Assembly: GCF_014132355.1 (NCBI RefSeq)
Contig: NZ_BLZO01000026.1
Location: 1 to 62,122 of the forward strand
From: Okeania sp. KiyG1
GTDB lineage: Bacteria > Cyanobacteriota > Cyanobacteriia > Cyanobacteriales > Microcoleaceae
DNA length: 62,122 bases
Direction: 5' to 3'
The position numbers and the translations under genes are program-made. Below are positions 10,001-19,700 of this stretch, in pieces (within the stretch, counting starts at the first letter, position 1; every line of letters starts with the position of its first letter). The notes beneath the pieces were generated by a model that was not told where the DNA came from, did not search any database, and saw only the letters and a list, made by a program, of their open reading frames with translations.

Positions 10001-10494
10001 GCGATCGCTCACTTTTGGGAGATGGATGTTTGATTTATTTATTGGACAATAGTTATTTTTATTTATATACAGTCAGAGGAAGCGATCGCTCACTTTTGGG
10101 AGATGGATGTTTGATTTATCTATTGGACAATAGTTATTTTTATTTATATACAGTCAGAGGAAGATTGATGTTTGATTTATTTATTGGACAATAGTTATTT
10201 TTATTTATATACAGTCAGAGTCAAGCGATCGCTCACTTTTGGGAGATTAATGTTTGATTTATTTATTGTCCAATAGTTATTTTTATTTATATACAGTCAC
10301 AGTCAAGCGATAGAACATCCGTTCCGCGAGAGCGATCGCTCACTTTTGGGAGATGGATGTTTGATTTATCTATTGTCCAATAGTTATATTTATTTTAGAT
10401 ACAGTCACAGTCAAGCGATAGAACATCCGTTCCGCGAGAGCGATCGCTCACTTTTGGGAGATGGATGTTTGATTTATCTATTGTCCAATAGTTA
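7092..10494. repeat. Large tandem array: about 40 units of ~80 bp with a dyad and HIP1 site
   Basis: Each unit has four parts in order: a dyad CTATTG-NN-CAATAG, TTATTTTTATTTATATACAG, TCACAGGAAGCGATCGCT (HIP1), and TTTGGGAGATGGATGTTTGA leading to the next dyad. Dyads are spaced mostly 76-83 bp, or about 108 bp where a 27-bp insert (AGAACATCCGTTCCGCGAGA) precedes HIP1. Two sequence groups occur: TC-centred dyads with CAGTCACAG, and GA-centred dyads with CAGTCAGAG (mainly about 8860-10200). A 110-bp unique stretch interrupts the array at about 8345-8455. Some units are multiples of three, which leaves open frames with repeated peptides. These look incidental: no start or ribosome site pattern and no codon bias. 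There are no unique spacers, so it is not CRISPR. Function unknown. Confidence 0.95.
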
Positions 10495-10672
10495 CAGCAG
10501 TTTCCGCGCATTATGAAGTACATATCGGGAGTCTAGTCGCAGCTATATACTTTCATGCAACAAAGTCGCTGACAACTATAGTTATTCTGAATAAGACTGG
10601 AACACTTTTTCGGCTGAAACTCTTTCAAGGCAAGAAACCCTTGTCTCAATCTTAACTAGAATGACTATAAAT

Positions 10673-12883
10673 TTAAGAGTTCAAAAAATCTAAATGATTC
10701 CCATGTTTTGCTCGTAAAGAAGCTACAGAACCTTGCAATTCTAACTTACCATGATCCAATAAAATAATCCATTCAGCCCGACTAATTACCCTTGGTCTAT
10801 GACTAATAAAAATTGTTGTTTTACCCCGTCGATGCAACAATAAATTCTCCAAAACTTCTGCCTCACTCACAGGGTCTAAACCAGAAGTTGATTCATCCAA
10901 AATTAACACAGGTGGATCATTAACCATAGCTCTTGCTATTGCCAAACGTTGTCTTTGTCCGCCAGAAATATTTGCTCCAAATTCTCCTAAAACTGTTTGA
11001 TACTTATCAGGTAAACGACTAATAAATTCATCTGCTCCAGAAATTTGACAAGCTTTAACGATTTGTTCAAAAGTTACTCCAGGTACAGCTAATTGAAAAT
11101 TTTCAATAATCGAACGACTCCAGAAATGAGCATCTTGAGGAACTAAAGCTACCTGTTTTCTAAAAGAATCTATATCTAAATCTTGCAGATTATAAATCCC
11201 AACCTGAATATTACCAGACTGCACGGGATATAAACCAGCAATTAATTTTGCCAAGGTACTTTTACCACAACCAGATTCCCCAATTAAAGCGATAGATTTA
11301 CCACCAGGAAATTTCACAGAGAAATTTTCTAATAAATCAATTCTACCAGCGTAGTGAAAACTAATATTGGAGCAAATAATATCGGCTTTAGGACTAATTT
11401 TCACATCGGGTTTTTGATGATTTTTATCTACTTCTGGTGGATAATCAATTACTTCAGAAAGTCGTTTAGTAGCAGTCTGAACTCTGGTTAATTCATCCAT
11501 CAATCCTACCAAAGTAGTAACCAAAGTTGATACATATTGATTCATAGTAATAAAAGCCAATAACTGACCAATACTTAATTCTTGAGCAATGACTAAATTA
11601 CTGCCAAACCACAAGAGAAAAATATTAGCAATATTACTAACTAAACCCGAAAAAGTATCATTCACAATCCCAATTTGAGTAGTTCTAAAACTCAAATTAG
11701 CCAACTTACCAAATCTGCCTTGAAATTCCTCCCAAAATTGAGGAGAGCTAGAGGTAGTTTTCAGAGTCATTGCTCCCTTGAAAGTCTCTACTAAGACACC
11801 CTGGTTTTCTGCCTCTAAAGCAAATAAACTCCTAGTTTTTTGCTGTAATATAGGCAACAAAGCAATAGTTGATAAAGTCATAATTACCGCCATAAAAACA
11901 GCAACTATACTCAGGGAAAAACTGTAAATACACATCACAGTCAAAGAAACCAAAGCAATAAAAAATTGACTGGGCAAACTGACAATTACTTGAGAAACCA
12001 ATTGATTAATTTCTTTAATATCTGTCAACCTACTAACAATTTCACCGCTGCGTCGTGTCTCATAATACTTTAATGGTAAACTTAGAATTTTTCGCCCAAA
12101 TTCCATCACTAACCCTAATTCCAAACGTTGGGCAAAATGAGCAATCATATTAGATTGAACCAATTCCAAACAACTGCTAAAAACATTCATCACAATCACA
12201 GCAATTACCACACTGGTAAGTAACTGAAAATCGCCTCTAACTAGCACATCATCAGTCAGAATTTGCACCAAAAAAGGAGAAGCAATAGAAAGCAAACCTA
12301 AAACAATATTCAGTAGAAAAACTTGAATAATAATTTGCCGATAATACCAAACCCGTCTGAGCAATCTACTAATATTACTAACTTTTTCATCAGCTTCAGA
12401 AAAGAAGCGTTTGGCATCTGGTTCTACTAATAAACAAACCCAATCTCCCCAGGCTTCAGCTAATTCTTTTTTTGATAAAAAACGAACTCCAAGAGCAGGG
12501 TCAGCAATGATATATTTATCTCCTTGTTTGCCATACAAAACCACCCAATGATAGCCTTGCCAATGGATAATTGCAGGTAAAGGGGCACTTTCAATTTGGT
12601 CTAAAATTCCTGGATTTGCTTTGACAGACCTAGCATTAAAACCAATAGTATCTGCACCTTGTTTTAAACCTAATAATGTAGTTCCTTGTTGATTAGTACC
12701 GATAGTTTCTCTAATACGATTTATTGTTAAATTACGACCATGATATTTAGCAATAGAAGCCAAACAAGCTGCCCCACAATCTTCTTCACTTTGCTGGAGA
12801 ATTAATGGATATTTATTAACATTATTTATTTCGCGATCGCTAGATGCTTTTGGTAATATTGGTACTGGTACTATATCTAACAT
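10673..12883 (-). CDS. Peptidase C39-containing ABC exporter (bacteriocin/RiPP type)
   Basis: 736 residues in the PCAT order. An N-terminal C39 cysteine protease has catalytic Cys36 in 'EEDCGAACL', His112 in 'GYHWVVLYG' and Asp128 in 'IIADPALG'. A six-helix ABC membrane domain follows (about 170-460). The C-terminal ATPase has Walker A 'GESGCGKST' (about 534), signature 'ISGGQRQRL' (about 636), Walker B 'VLILDES' (about 657) and switch His in 'FISHRP' (about 692). All key residues are intact. Such proteins cleave leader peptides after Gly-Gly and export the core. The gene lies 228 bp downstream of a double-glycine precursor on the same strand, separated by a terminator-like hairpin, so partial read-through or its own promoter is likely. 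No modifying enzyme or membrane-fusion partner is seen in the window. Confidence 0.95.
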   Translation of the reverse strand: MLDIVPVPILPKASSDREINNVNKYPLILQQSEEDCGAACLASIAKYHGRNLTINRIRETIGTNQQGTTLLGLKQGADTIGFNARSVKANPGILDQIESAPLPAIIHWQGYHWVVLYGKQGDKYIIADPALGVRFLSKKELAEAWGDWVCLLVEPDAKRFFSEADEKVSNISRLLRRVWYYRQIIIQVFLLNIVLGLLSIASPFLVQILTDDVLVRGDFQLLTSVVIAVIVMNVFSSCLELVQSNMIAHFAQRLELGLVMEFGRKILSLPLKYYETRRSGEIVSRLTDIKEINQLVSQVIVSLPSQFFIALVSLTVMCIYSFSLSIVAVFMAVIMTLSTIALLPILQQKTRSLFALEAENQGVLVETFKGAMTLKTTSSSPQFWEEFQGRFGKLANLSFRTTQIGIVNDTFSGLVSNIANIFLLWFGSNLVIAQELSIGQLLAFITMNQYVSTLVTTLVGLMDELTRVQTATKRLSEVIDYPPEVDKNHQKPDVKISPKADIICSNISFHYAGRIDLLENFSVKFPGGKSIALIGESGCGKSTLAKLIAGLYPVQSGNIQVGIYNLQDLDIDSFRKQVALVPQDAHFWSRSIIENFQLAVPGVTFEQIVKACQISGADEFISRLPDKYQTVLGEFGANISGGQRQRLAIARAMVNDPPVLILDESTSGLDPVSEAEVLENLLLHRRGKTTIFISHRPRVISRAEWIILLDHGKLELQGSVASLRAKHGNHLDFLNS

Positions 12884-12971
12884 AATGACTTAAATTAAAA
12901 ATTAAAAATAACTATACTGATGATTTATTTCATCCCAAATAACTACTTCTGTTGACTAGGGAGCAAATCAG

Positions 12972-12999
12972 AAAAAAGCACCCATAAAACTATGGATGC
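12972..12999 (-). terminator. Rho-independent-type terminator between precursor and exporter
   Basis: On the minus strand, GCATCCATA-GTTT-TATGGGTGC forms a 9-bp stem with one mismatch, followed directly by six T (plus-strand coordinates 12972-12977 are A). It lies 113 bp after the precursor stop and 89 bp before the exporter start, and could attenuate the operon to give more precursor than exporter message. Confidence 0.65.
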
Positions 13000-13111
13000 C
13001 TCATTTGATTAAGTATTAATCAAAGTTATAATTCCACCATTACCGAATAATTAATAACTAAATAATTCTGGTTTGTAATTATCAATTATCAATTATCCAT
13101 TATCAATTAAT

Positions 13112-13348
13112 TTAGTAGCAACCACCACGACGATATCCACCATAACCATAGCCATAGCTACTACGACGGTAACCATAGCTTACAGAACGACTGTATCCAT
13201 ACCCGTCATGGTAGTAGCGAGGGCGACCGTAGCCATAATATACAGAGCGACCGCGACGGTAACCATCACAACCACAACCACCATTAATAGTAGCAGATTC
13301 TTCAGTGGAAATATCGGAAAATAGTTCGTTGTTTTGAGTGTCTTGCAT
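13112..13348 (-). CDS. Double-glycine leader peptide with Gly/Tyr/Arg-rich core
   Basis: 78 residues. The leader (1-24) ends ELFSDISTEESATINGG, a classic acidic/hydrophobic double-glycine leader as cut by C39 exporters. The predicted 54-residue core starts CGCDGYRRGRSVYYGYG and ends YRRGGCY. By count it has 15 Tyr, 14 Gly and 10 Arg, with Cys only near its two ends (core positions 1, 3 and 53). The core is basic and low-complexity, unlike lanthipeptide or microviridin cores, with YGY/YRR motifs repeated. The neighbouring PCAT exporter is the obvious processing and export machine. Possible roles (antimicrobial, matrix or cell-surface peptide) are inference. Terminal Cys could form a disulfide. 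Start ATG 13348 is preceded by a weak GAG. Confidence 0.8.
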   Translation of the reverse strand: MQDTQNNELFSDISTEESATINGGCGCDGYRRGRSVYYGYGRPRYYHDGYGYSRSVSYGYRRSSYGYGYGGYRRGGCY

Positions 13349-13596
13349 GATTTTTTTCTCAGAGTTAATTAGATCGACAAGCTAGTATAAATTTATGTTC
13401 ATTTATTTAACTATCTTGTGATGTATAGTCTATTCTTCTTGAAGTGAAATGCAGCTTCAGGATATTTTTTGAATTTCTGTATATCAGTTTTTGTTGGGCT
13501 GTAGTTTGTTTACTATTGTAGGTGAAAAAATAATGCTAAAATTAAAATAAAATTTGGCAAATTTTCTGGATAACAATATGGAGAATGGTATTTTTT

Positions 13597-13818
13597 ATGA
13601 AACCTAATTTTGAAGAAATGACTAAAGCTGAATTAAAAGCTTACGTTTTAGAACACCGAGACGATATCGAAGCAATTCGATTTCTTTTTCGTATTCCACC
13701 AGGAGTGGAAGTTAAACGATATCCTCCTGTTTGTACTGAAGAAGGTGTAGCAATTCCAGAAAATATCCGCATTATGGAAGAGGCAATTCAAGAGAGGGTG
13801 GCGCAAGATAATGGTTAG
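13597..13818 (+). CDS. DUF6887-like small protein
   Basis: Starting at the ATG at 13597 (an in-frame upstream ATG at 13585 would add only MVFF), the 73-residue protein opens MKPNFEEMTKAELKAYVLEH, the conserved start of a small cyanobacterial family I recall as DUF6887. An acidic middle and 'IPENIRIMEEAIQERV' follow. Family members are often paired with a second small protein (DUF6888); no such partner is visible here. Function unknown; the small size and pairing habit suggest a TA- or regulator-like module, but this is inference. Confidence 0.65.
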   Translation: MKPNFEEMTKAELKAYVLEHRDDIEAIRFLFRIPPGVEVKRYPPVCTEEGVAIPENIRIMEEAIQERVAQDNG

Positions 13819-13847
13819 AGCGATCGCTAAATTTTCTGGAGTTAGAT

Positions 13848-13962
13848 GTAGGTTGGGTTGAGGCAACGTTAGCGCCAGCTTATCTGAAAGATAAACTCAA
13901 CACTATTTAAACCCAACACTATCTTGCTTTGTTGGGTTGCGCTACCGCTTAACCCAACCTAC
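13848..13962. repeat. Palindromic GTAGGTTGGGTT repeat element
   Basis: Begins GTAGGTTGGGTTGAG and ends CTTAACCCAACCTAC, an imperfect inverted repeat of 115 bp. The same unit is multiplied at 16331-16712 and partly present at 35159-35195. Confidence 0.7.
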
Positions 13963-14047
13963 GTTTTATTTTCTGCCAATATTACCATCAAAATTTAGCC
14001 TTTCATGAAGCTCCTATATTTGCTTATACAGCAGTTTTTATTTCAGT

Positions 14048-14100
14048 AAACCCCTTGTAGAGACTTTCTCTGAAACATCCCTACAAGGGTTTGGGTTTTT
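14048..14100 (+). terminator. Terminator-like hairpin
   Basis: AAACCCCTTGTAG pairs with CTACAAGGGTTT (one bulged C) across a ~21-nt loop, followed by GGGTTTTT. It is about 230 bp downstream of the DUF6887-like gene, on its strand. The stretch 14101-14310 shows no gene I can support. Confidence 0.55.
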
Positions 14101-14310
14101 ACTGTGTAGTTCACCTACTCTGAAAAATGCTGGAAACCGTTATATTACACTTACTCAAATCCGAAAGTTGCCAGGTAAGGTAAGGGTTATTGAAAGTAAT
14201 CTACCCGAAGCTTGTTGTTGAGCTGGCTTCTGTGAGAATCACCTACCGTAGTCTGTAAGCTTATTCTCAACAGCAGGGTTGAACCTTTTGAAACTAAAGC
14301 TACTTATCTA

Positions 14311-16014
14311 TTAAAAGAAGCCTTCAGGTGCAGGAGTATCGAAGTATCCATTAGGCACGAATAAAATTTCACCTCCCATCATTTCTTCTTGAATATTCAA
14401 GGGGATAGAAGTTCCTTCTTCTATTACGAACAACTGTTTTCCAGGCTCAATAACTTCAGGAAGTAAGAAGTTATCTGCAAGAGCTGCTTCTTCTTGTTTA
14501 GCTAATTCATCGCTAATATATCCTTGAATTTCGGATAAAGCTCCTTGCAAGTCTGTTGTCGTCACGGTTTCTAACGCCGGTCCTTGGACTCCAAGCTCGG
14601 AGAGAGAACCACCAGCTTCTAAATGCTCAATTTGTTGAATCAGATTCGCTTCGGCCTCTCTCAAACGTGTGAGCGGGTCAGTAATTTCAGAGTCGGTTTC
14701 TGTTTCAGAACCGTCTTCTTGTGCCTGAAAACTTTCTTCATAATTCCCCAAGTCATCACTATAAGAGTCAATGGAAGAAGGCTCTACAAATTCAAAGGAA
14801 GATAGCAACGGAGTTAGATCGTTGATATATTCACCGTTACCCACTAAAGTTGTATATCCTTCGGATGTAGAATCACCAATTAGAAGATCGTTACCCTGCT
14901 GTTTGAACTCTAGAAAGAAGGGAGTATTTGGCTCCTCAAAGAAACCTTCAGGCGCAGGAGTATCGAAGTATCCATTAGGCACGAATAAAATTTCACCTCC
15001 CATCATTTCTTCTTGAATATTCAAGGGGATAGAAGTTCCTTCTTCTATTACGAATACCTGTTTTTCAGGTTCAAGAACTTCAGGAAGTAAGAAGTTATCT
15101 GCAACAACTGCTTCTTCCTGTCTCGCTAACTCATCGCTAATATATCCTTGAATTTCGGATAAAGCTCCTTGCAAGTCTGTTGTCGTCACGGTTTCTAACG
15201 CCGGTCCTTGGACTCCAAGCTCGGAGAGAGAACCACCAGCTTCTAAATGCTCAATTTGTTGAATCAGATTCGCTTCGGCCTCTCTCAAACGTGTGAGCGG
15301 GTCAGTAATTTCAGAGTCGGTTTCTGTTTCAGAACCGTCTTCTTGTGCCTGAAAACTTTCTTCATAATTCCCCAAGTCATCACTATAAGAGTCAATGGAA
15401 GAAGGCTCTACAAATTCAAAGGAAGATAGCAACGGAGTTAGATCGTTGATATATTCACCGTTACCCACTAAAGTTGTATATCCTTCGGATATAGAATCAC
15501 CAATTAGAAGATCGTTACCCTGCTGTTTGAACTCTAGAAAGAAGGGAGTATTTGGCTCCTCAAATAAAGGAGTATTTGGCTCCTCAGAAAAGGTAAAATT
15601 ATTTCTAGGAAATCCTCCCCGAATCCTCCTTATTCGATCGCCCTCAGAGGAATTGAAATCGACAAAAGAATCAGTTCCACCGCTTTCTATACGACGATTG
15701 GAAACAAATGTATCTGCACCACTTCCCCCATATAATAAGTCTATTCCCGCACTGCCACTAAGATAATCGTTACCATTATCCCCATACAATGTATCGTTTC
15801 CATCACCTCCAAAGAGGCTATCGTTTTCTTTTCCACCATACATAACATCTGAAGCATCCTCTCCTCGGAGACGATCTGCTTGTCGGCCTCCTGAAATCAA
15901 ATCTCCCCCTCCGCTCCCTTCGAGCGTATCGAAACCATCGAACCCATAAATTTGATCGTTAAATGGGGTTCCTGTTAGAAAATCATTGCCACTTGTTCCA
16001 TTGATAACTGCCAT
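14311..16014 (-). CDS. RTX (hemolysin-type calcium-binding) secreted protein with internal duplication
   Basis: The start is taken at ATG 16014 (MAVINGTSGNDFLTG), which has GAGG seven bases upstream; an upstream in-frame TTG at 16020 adds two residues. Residues about 1-110 hold RTX nonapeptides of the GGxGxDxUx type ('GGDGNDTLYGDNGNDYL', 'LYGGSGADTF') that bind calcium and mark type I secretion substrates. The rest is two tandem copies of a 208-residue acidic module, each starting EEPNTPFFLEFKQQGNDLL and ending YFDTPAPEGFF, with a predicted helical/coiled middle ('LTRLREAEANLIQQIEHLEA'). The copies differ at only a handful of residues (for example LARQEEAVV/LAKQEEAAL). Secretion by an unlinked type I system is likely. 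The module's function is unknown. Confidence 0.85.
   Translation of the reverse strand: MAVINGTSGNDFLTGTPFNDQIYGFDGFDTLEGSGGGDLISGGRQADRLRGEDASDVMYGGKENDSLFGGDGNDTLYGDNGNDYLSGSAGIDLLYGGSGADTFVSNRRIESGGTDSFVDFNSSEGDRIRRIRGGFPRNNFTFSEEPNTPLFEEPNTPFFLEFKQQGNDLLIGDSISEGYTTLVGNGEYINDLTPLLSSFEFVEPSSIDSYSDDLGNYEESFQAQEDGSETETDSEITDPLTRLREAEANLIQQIEHLEAGGSLSELGVQGPALETVTTTDLQGALSEIQGYISDELARQEEAVVADNFLLPEVLEPEKQVFVIEEGTSIPLNIQEEMMGGEILFVPNGYFDTPAPEGFFEEPNTPFFLEFKQQGNDLLIGDSTSEGYTTLVGNGEYINDLTPLLSSFEFVEPSSIDSYSDDLGNYEESFQAQEDGSETETDSEITDPLTRLREAEANLIQQIEHLEAGGSLSELGVQGPALETVTTTDLQGALSEIQGYISDELAKQEEAALADNFLLPEVIEPGKQLFVIEEGTSIPLNIQEEMMGGEILFVPNGYFDTPAPEGFF
14314..15561. repeat. Exact-length tandem duplication, 2 x 624 bp
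   Basis: 14314-14937 and 14938-15561 are direct copies with only scattered substitutions and no indels. The junction preserves the reading frame of the RTX gene (624 = 3 x 208). Low divergence indicates a recent event, or gene conversion. Confidence 0.9.
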
Positions 16015-16330
16015 AATCAAACCTCAGACTAAACATCAGGATTTATCGGAATAGATTAACTTATATTATTCAATTCCGATACATTCACTATACCAAATAA
16101 ATTAAATAATTAAATTATAAACTATATTTATTTTTTTATTAAATATAATTTTTTATTTTGTATACTCAGATAGGTGAAATATATATACAAATTTAAGTAA
16201 AATATATGTACATACAAGTTTAAATTAATTTTTTCAAAAATTAATTTGATATTTTCCGGTTTATATATCAATAATTATTGAATATATATATATAAATTTT
16301 TTTATCTTATCAATAATTTTTGTTATTTTT
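16015..16330. other. AT-rich gene-free leader region
   Basis: A strongly AT-rich stretch (TATATATA tracts around 16180 and 16285) upstream of the RTX gene. It probably contains the RTX promoter, but no -35/-10 pair stands out enough to assign. No ORF. Confidence 0.4.
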
Positions 16331-16712
16331 GTAGGTTGGGTTGAGCGAAGGGAAACCCAACATAATGTGTTTTTGTATGATTTATCCTACGGATAAGCTC
16401 TGCTGACACTTTGTTGTACTTAACCTACTTATTATCTTAATTATCTTGGTTTGTTGGGTTGTGCTGTCGCTTAACCCAACCTACTTCTTATTATCTTGGT
16501 TTTTGTTGGGTTGTGCTGTCGCTTAACCCAACCTACTTGTTACCTTATTTTGGTTTTTGTTGGGTTGAGGTCACGTTAGCGCCAGCTTATCCGTTAGGAT
16601 AAACCCAACATTATCTTGATTTTTGTTGGGTTGTGCTTCGTTCTACCCAACCTACTTGTTATGTTAATTATCTGGGTTTTTGTTGGGTTTCACTTCGTTC
16701 TACCCAACCTAC
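16331..16712. repeat. Cluster of tandem GTAGGTTGGGTT palindromic units
   Basis: Four or five successive units share the TTGTTGGGTTGTGCTGTCGC / TTAACCCAACCTACT arrangement and are bounded by GTAGGTTGGGTT at 16331 and ACCCAACCTAC at 16712. The right-hand unit supplies the last seven codons (SRLGRTK) and stop of the chlH-like gene. Confidence 0.75.
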
Positions 16713-19700
16713 TCACACCTTCAATTTTCTCATCTGCTACCTCATACAACTCCCGCAACTTCTGCAACTTCTCTTCATCTGCTTGCCAAAAACCGCGTCC
16801 GTTCGCTTCCAACATCCGCCCAATAATATTCCGAAACGCTTCGGGGTTTGCCTCCCGTAATTTCTGCGCCATCTCTGCATCCAAAGCATAAGTCTCGGCG
16901 GCACCGTCATAAACCCAATTATCGGCAAAATTAGCTGTACCACCCCAACCTATCAACGCTGTCATCCGTTGGGAAATCTCGTAAGCTCCGCCACTACCTT
17001 GATTTGCCATTGCTTCTGCCCATTTTGGATTCAATAATTTTGTGCGATATTCCATCCGCAACAAGTCTTCTAATTTTCGGGGGGTGGTATCTTTGGAGAA
17101 ACTTTCGACGAAACTAGCATTTACTTTTTTACCTCGTTGTTTTTCTGCTGCCAATTTTAACCCACCAGTATTAGCATAATATTCCTGAATGTCTGTCAAA
17201 CCATATTCTACCGAGTCAATTTCCTGGACTATGCGATCGCAACCTTTCAACAACTCCTGCAAAATTTCTGGTCGTGCTTGACCTTTGTCCTGACGACCGT
17301 AACTAAAGACATTTCGTCCTTGCCAAGTATCGCCTAACTCATCTGCTGACTCCCAGTTACCATCGACAACTCGGTCGTTTACCAAGGAACCAAAATCACC
17401 AGCGGGATTGGAAAATAACCGTGCCGAAACATTTTCTATACCTTGCGCTTGCAATGCTAAAGCGTGTTTGCGGATAAAATTTTGTTCTACGGGTTCGTCT
17501 GCGGTTGCTGCTCGTTGGAATAGATCGTCTAATAATTCAATAATATTCACAAAACTATCGCGGAAAATTCCTGATAAATTTCCTAAAATATCAATGCGGG
17601 GATGACCGACTTCAGCTAAAGTTTTTAATTCATAACGAACGATTCGACCCGTACCTTCTTTTACTGGTTCAGCACCTACTAATTCTAATAAAATTCCGAT
17701 TGATTCGCCACGGGTTTTAATAGCATCTAAACCCCATAACATTACTGCTACAGTTTCGGGATAATTATTATTTTCTTCCAGATGTTGATTAATAATTTTC
17801 TTGGCAATTTCTCGCCCTCTTTCATAAGCAGCAGGAGAAGGCATTCGATAGGGGTCTAAAGCATGAATATTTCGACCAGTTGGTAAAACTCCCGGACCAT
17901 CTCTTAATAAATCTCCTCCTGGAGCAGCAGGAATATATTCTCCATTTAATCCCCGCAAAAGATTGGTAAGTTCGTCAGTATTTTGCATCAATAAATCCCG
18001 AATATTTACCACACTTTGCATAACATAATCATCTGTATATCCGTGCCCCAAATCCGAGTCTAGCTTATCAGCATTTTGCACCAACAAATTCCGCATATTT
18101 CCCACATTTTTATTAACTCTATCATCCGTACATCCGTGCCCCAAATCCGAGTCTAGCCCTGCAATTTCTTCCCCAAAATAAGCATCCAAATAAGATTTTA
18201 ATTCCTCCTGATTCGGCACTTCTCCCAAAGTATGCAAACCAGAAGAAAATAACCTTTGCTCCAAAACCTGCAAATATTCGTAAACTTCCACAAAATAGGG
18301 ATTAACCACATCCGAACTAAACATCCGCGCATTTTCCGGGGTAAATTCAATCCCTAAATTTTTGCCATATTCAAACGGACAATCGGAATTTAAACCAGTA
18401 TCAATAATTTTCTTAAAAATCGGTTCCCGCAACCCCGAATTTTTCTGTGTGTCTTCCCGATATTCAGAAATTAACTCTCGCAAACTGACTAATTCTTTAT
18501 ATAAACCAGCTCGACCATAAGGAGGAATATTATGAGAAATTAAAACTCCATAACCCCGACGTTTTGCCAACATAGATTCGGAAGGATTATTAGCAGCATA
18601 TATATATAGATGTGGCATATTTCCTAACAGAATGTCCGACCAAGAATAACCAGTATTTCCCAAAGGAGAACCGGGCAACCATTCCACAGTTCCGTGCATT
18701 CCAAAGTGAACAACTGCATCAGCTTGAAATTCATTTTGGAGCCATTTATAAAAAGCAGCATATTGGGGATGGGGTGTTAAATCTCGTTCAAACATTAAGC
18801 GCATTGGGTCGCCAGAAATTCCCAGGGGTGGTTGTACTCCTAGCCAAATATTTCCTAATTTAATTCCGCCAATATGGAAATTTTCTCCATCGGTTTTTAT
18901 ACCCGTGCGGGTGAGATTTCCCCATTGTTTTTCCATGCGAGTTGTTGATAGATAACCTAGCCATTTTTCTAGGGTTTTAATATTAACTTGGTTGTTATCC
19001 CCCCTGGTTCCGGGAAGGTCTTGGTTTCGATCCCCCCTCATTCCCCCCTTGGGAAGGGGGGAGGAAGAAGAGGAGTTGGTTTTATCCTTGTTAAAAGGGG
19101 AGGAAGAAGAGGAAGAAGAATAAATTTCGTCTGCTTCTTTAATTTGACGGATAAGTTCTTCCCCATCTTCGGGAATTTCCCCAACGTTGTAACCTTCTTC
19201 TTTTAGAGCGTGGAGGAATTTCAGGAGAGAACGCGGCACATTTAATAAAGCTGCTGTACCTGTGGCACCATAACCGGGAGGAAAACCATAGAGAATAACA
19301 GCTATTTTTCTTTCTGCGGGCGCTTTATGACGGAGTTTAATCCAATTTTTCACCCTACCCGTGAGACGTTTCACTCTTTCGGGAATTAAATAAATATCTT
19401 CTCCCACTAAACCACCCAGGGGAACGGGGTCGATCGCTCCATCTAATTCTGGCAGTGCATATAAAACTACACTTTGCAAACCTCCCACACCTTGGCGCGT
19501 CCAAGAATGAATATCTTGAATAAGTAGGGGTGCTGCGACAAAATAAGGTACATTTTTGGCAGTGAGAATGCGTTGGGAAACTTCCACTTGTCGTCCTGCT
19601 TCCATCGAACCCGCAGGACCCCCCACTAAGGGAAAACCAATAGTTGAAACGACTGCATCAACTTTTACTGCTTCCGGAGAAAGGGAAAGTATTGGTTTAA

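Noticed and set aside
8058-10194. Repeat-encoded proteins with 27-residue units in the dyad array
   Set aside because: Frames stay open only where unit length is a multiple of three; there is no ribosome site, and the same peptide arises from a DNA-level repeat.
7092-10494. CRISPR array
   Set aside because: The sequence between dyads is itself repeated almost unchanged, so there are no unique spacers, and no cas genes are nearby.
10600-10660. Terminator for the C39 exporter
   Set aside because: CAAGG...CCTTG is a 5-bp stem without a T-run on the minus strand.
14101-14310. Possible TnpB/IS605 fragment
   Set aside because: Short pieces such as ELASVRITYRSL hint at a transposase end, but no diagnostic motif or right-end hairpin could be confirmed.
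14771-15766. Plus-strand ORFs under the RTX gene
   Set aside because: Duplicated shadows of the 624-bp repeat on the opposite strand, with no start context.
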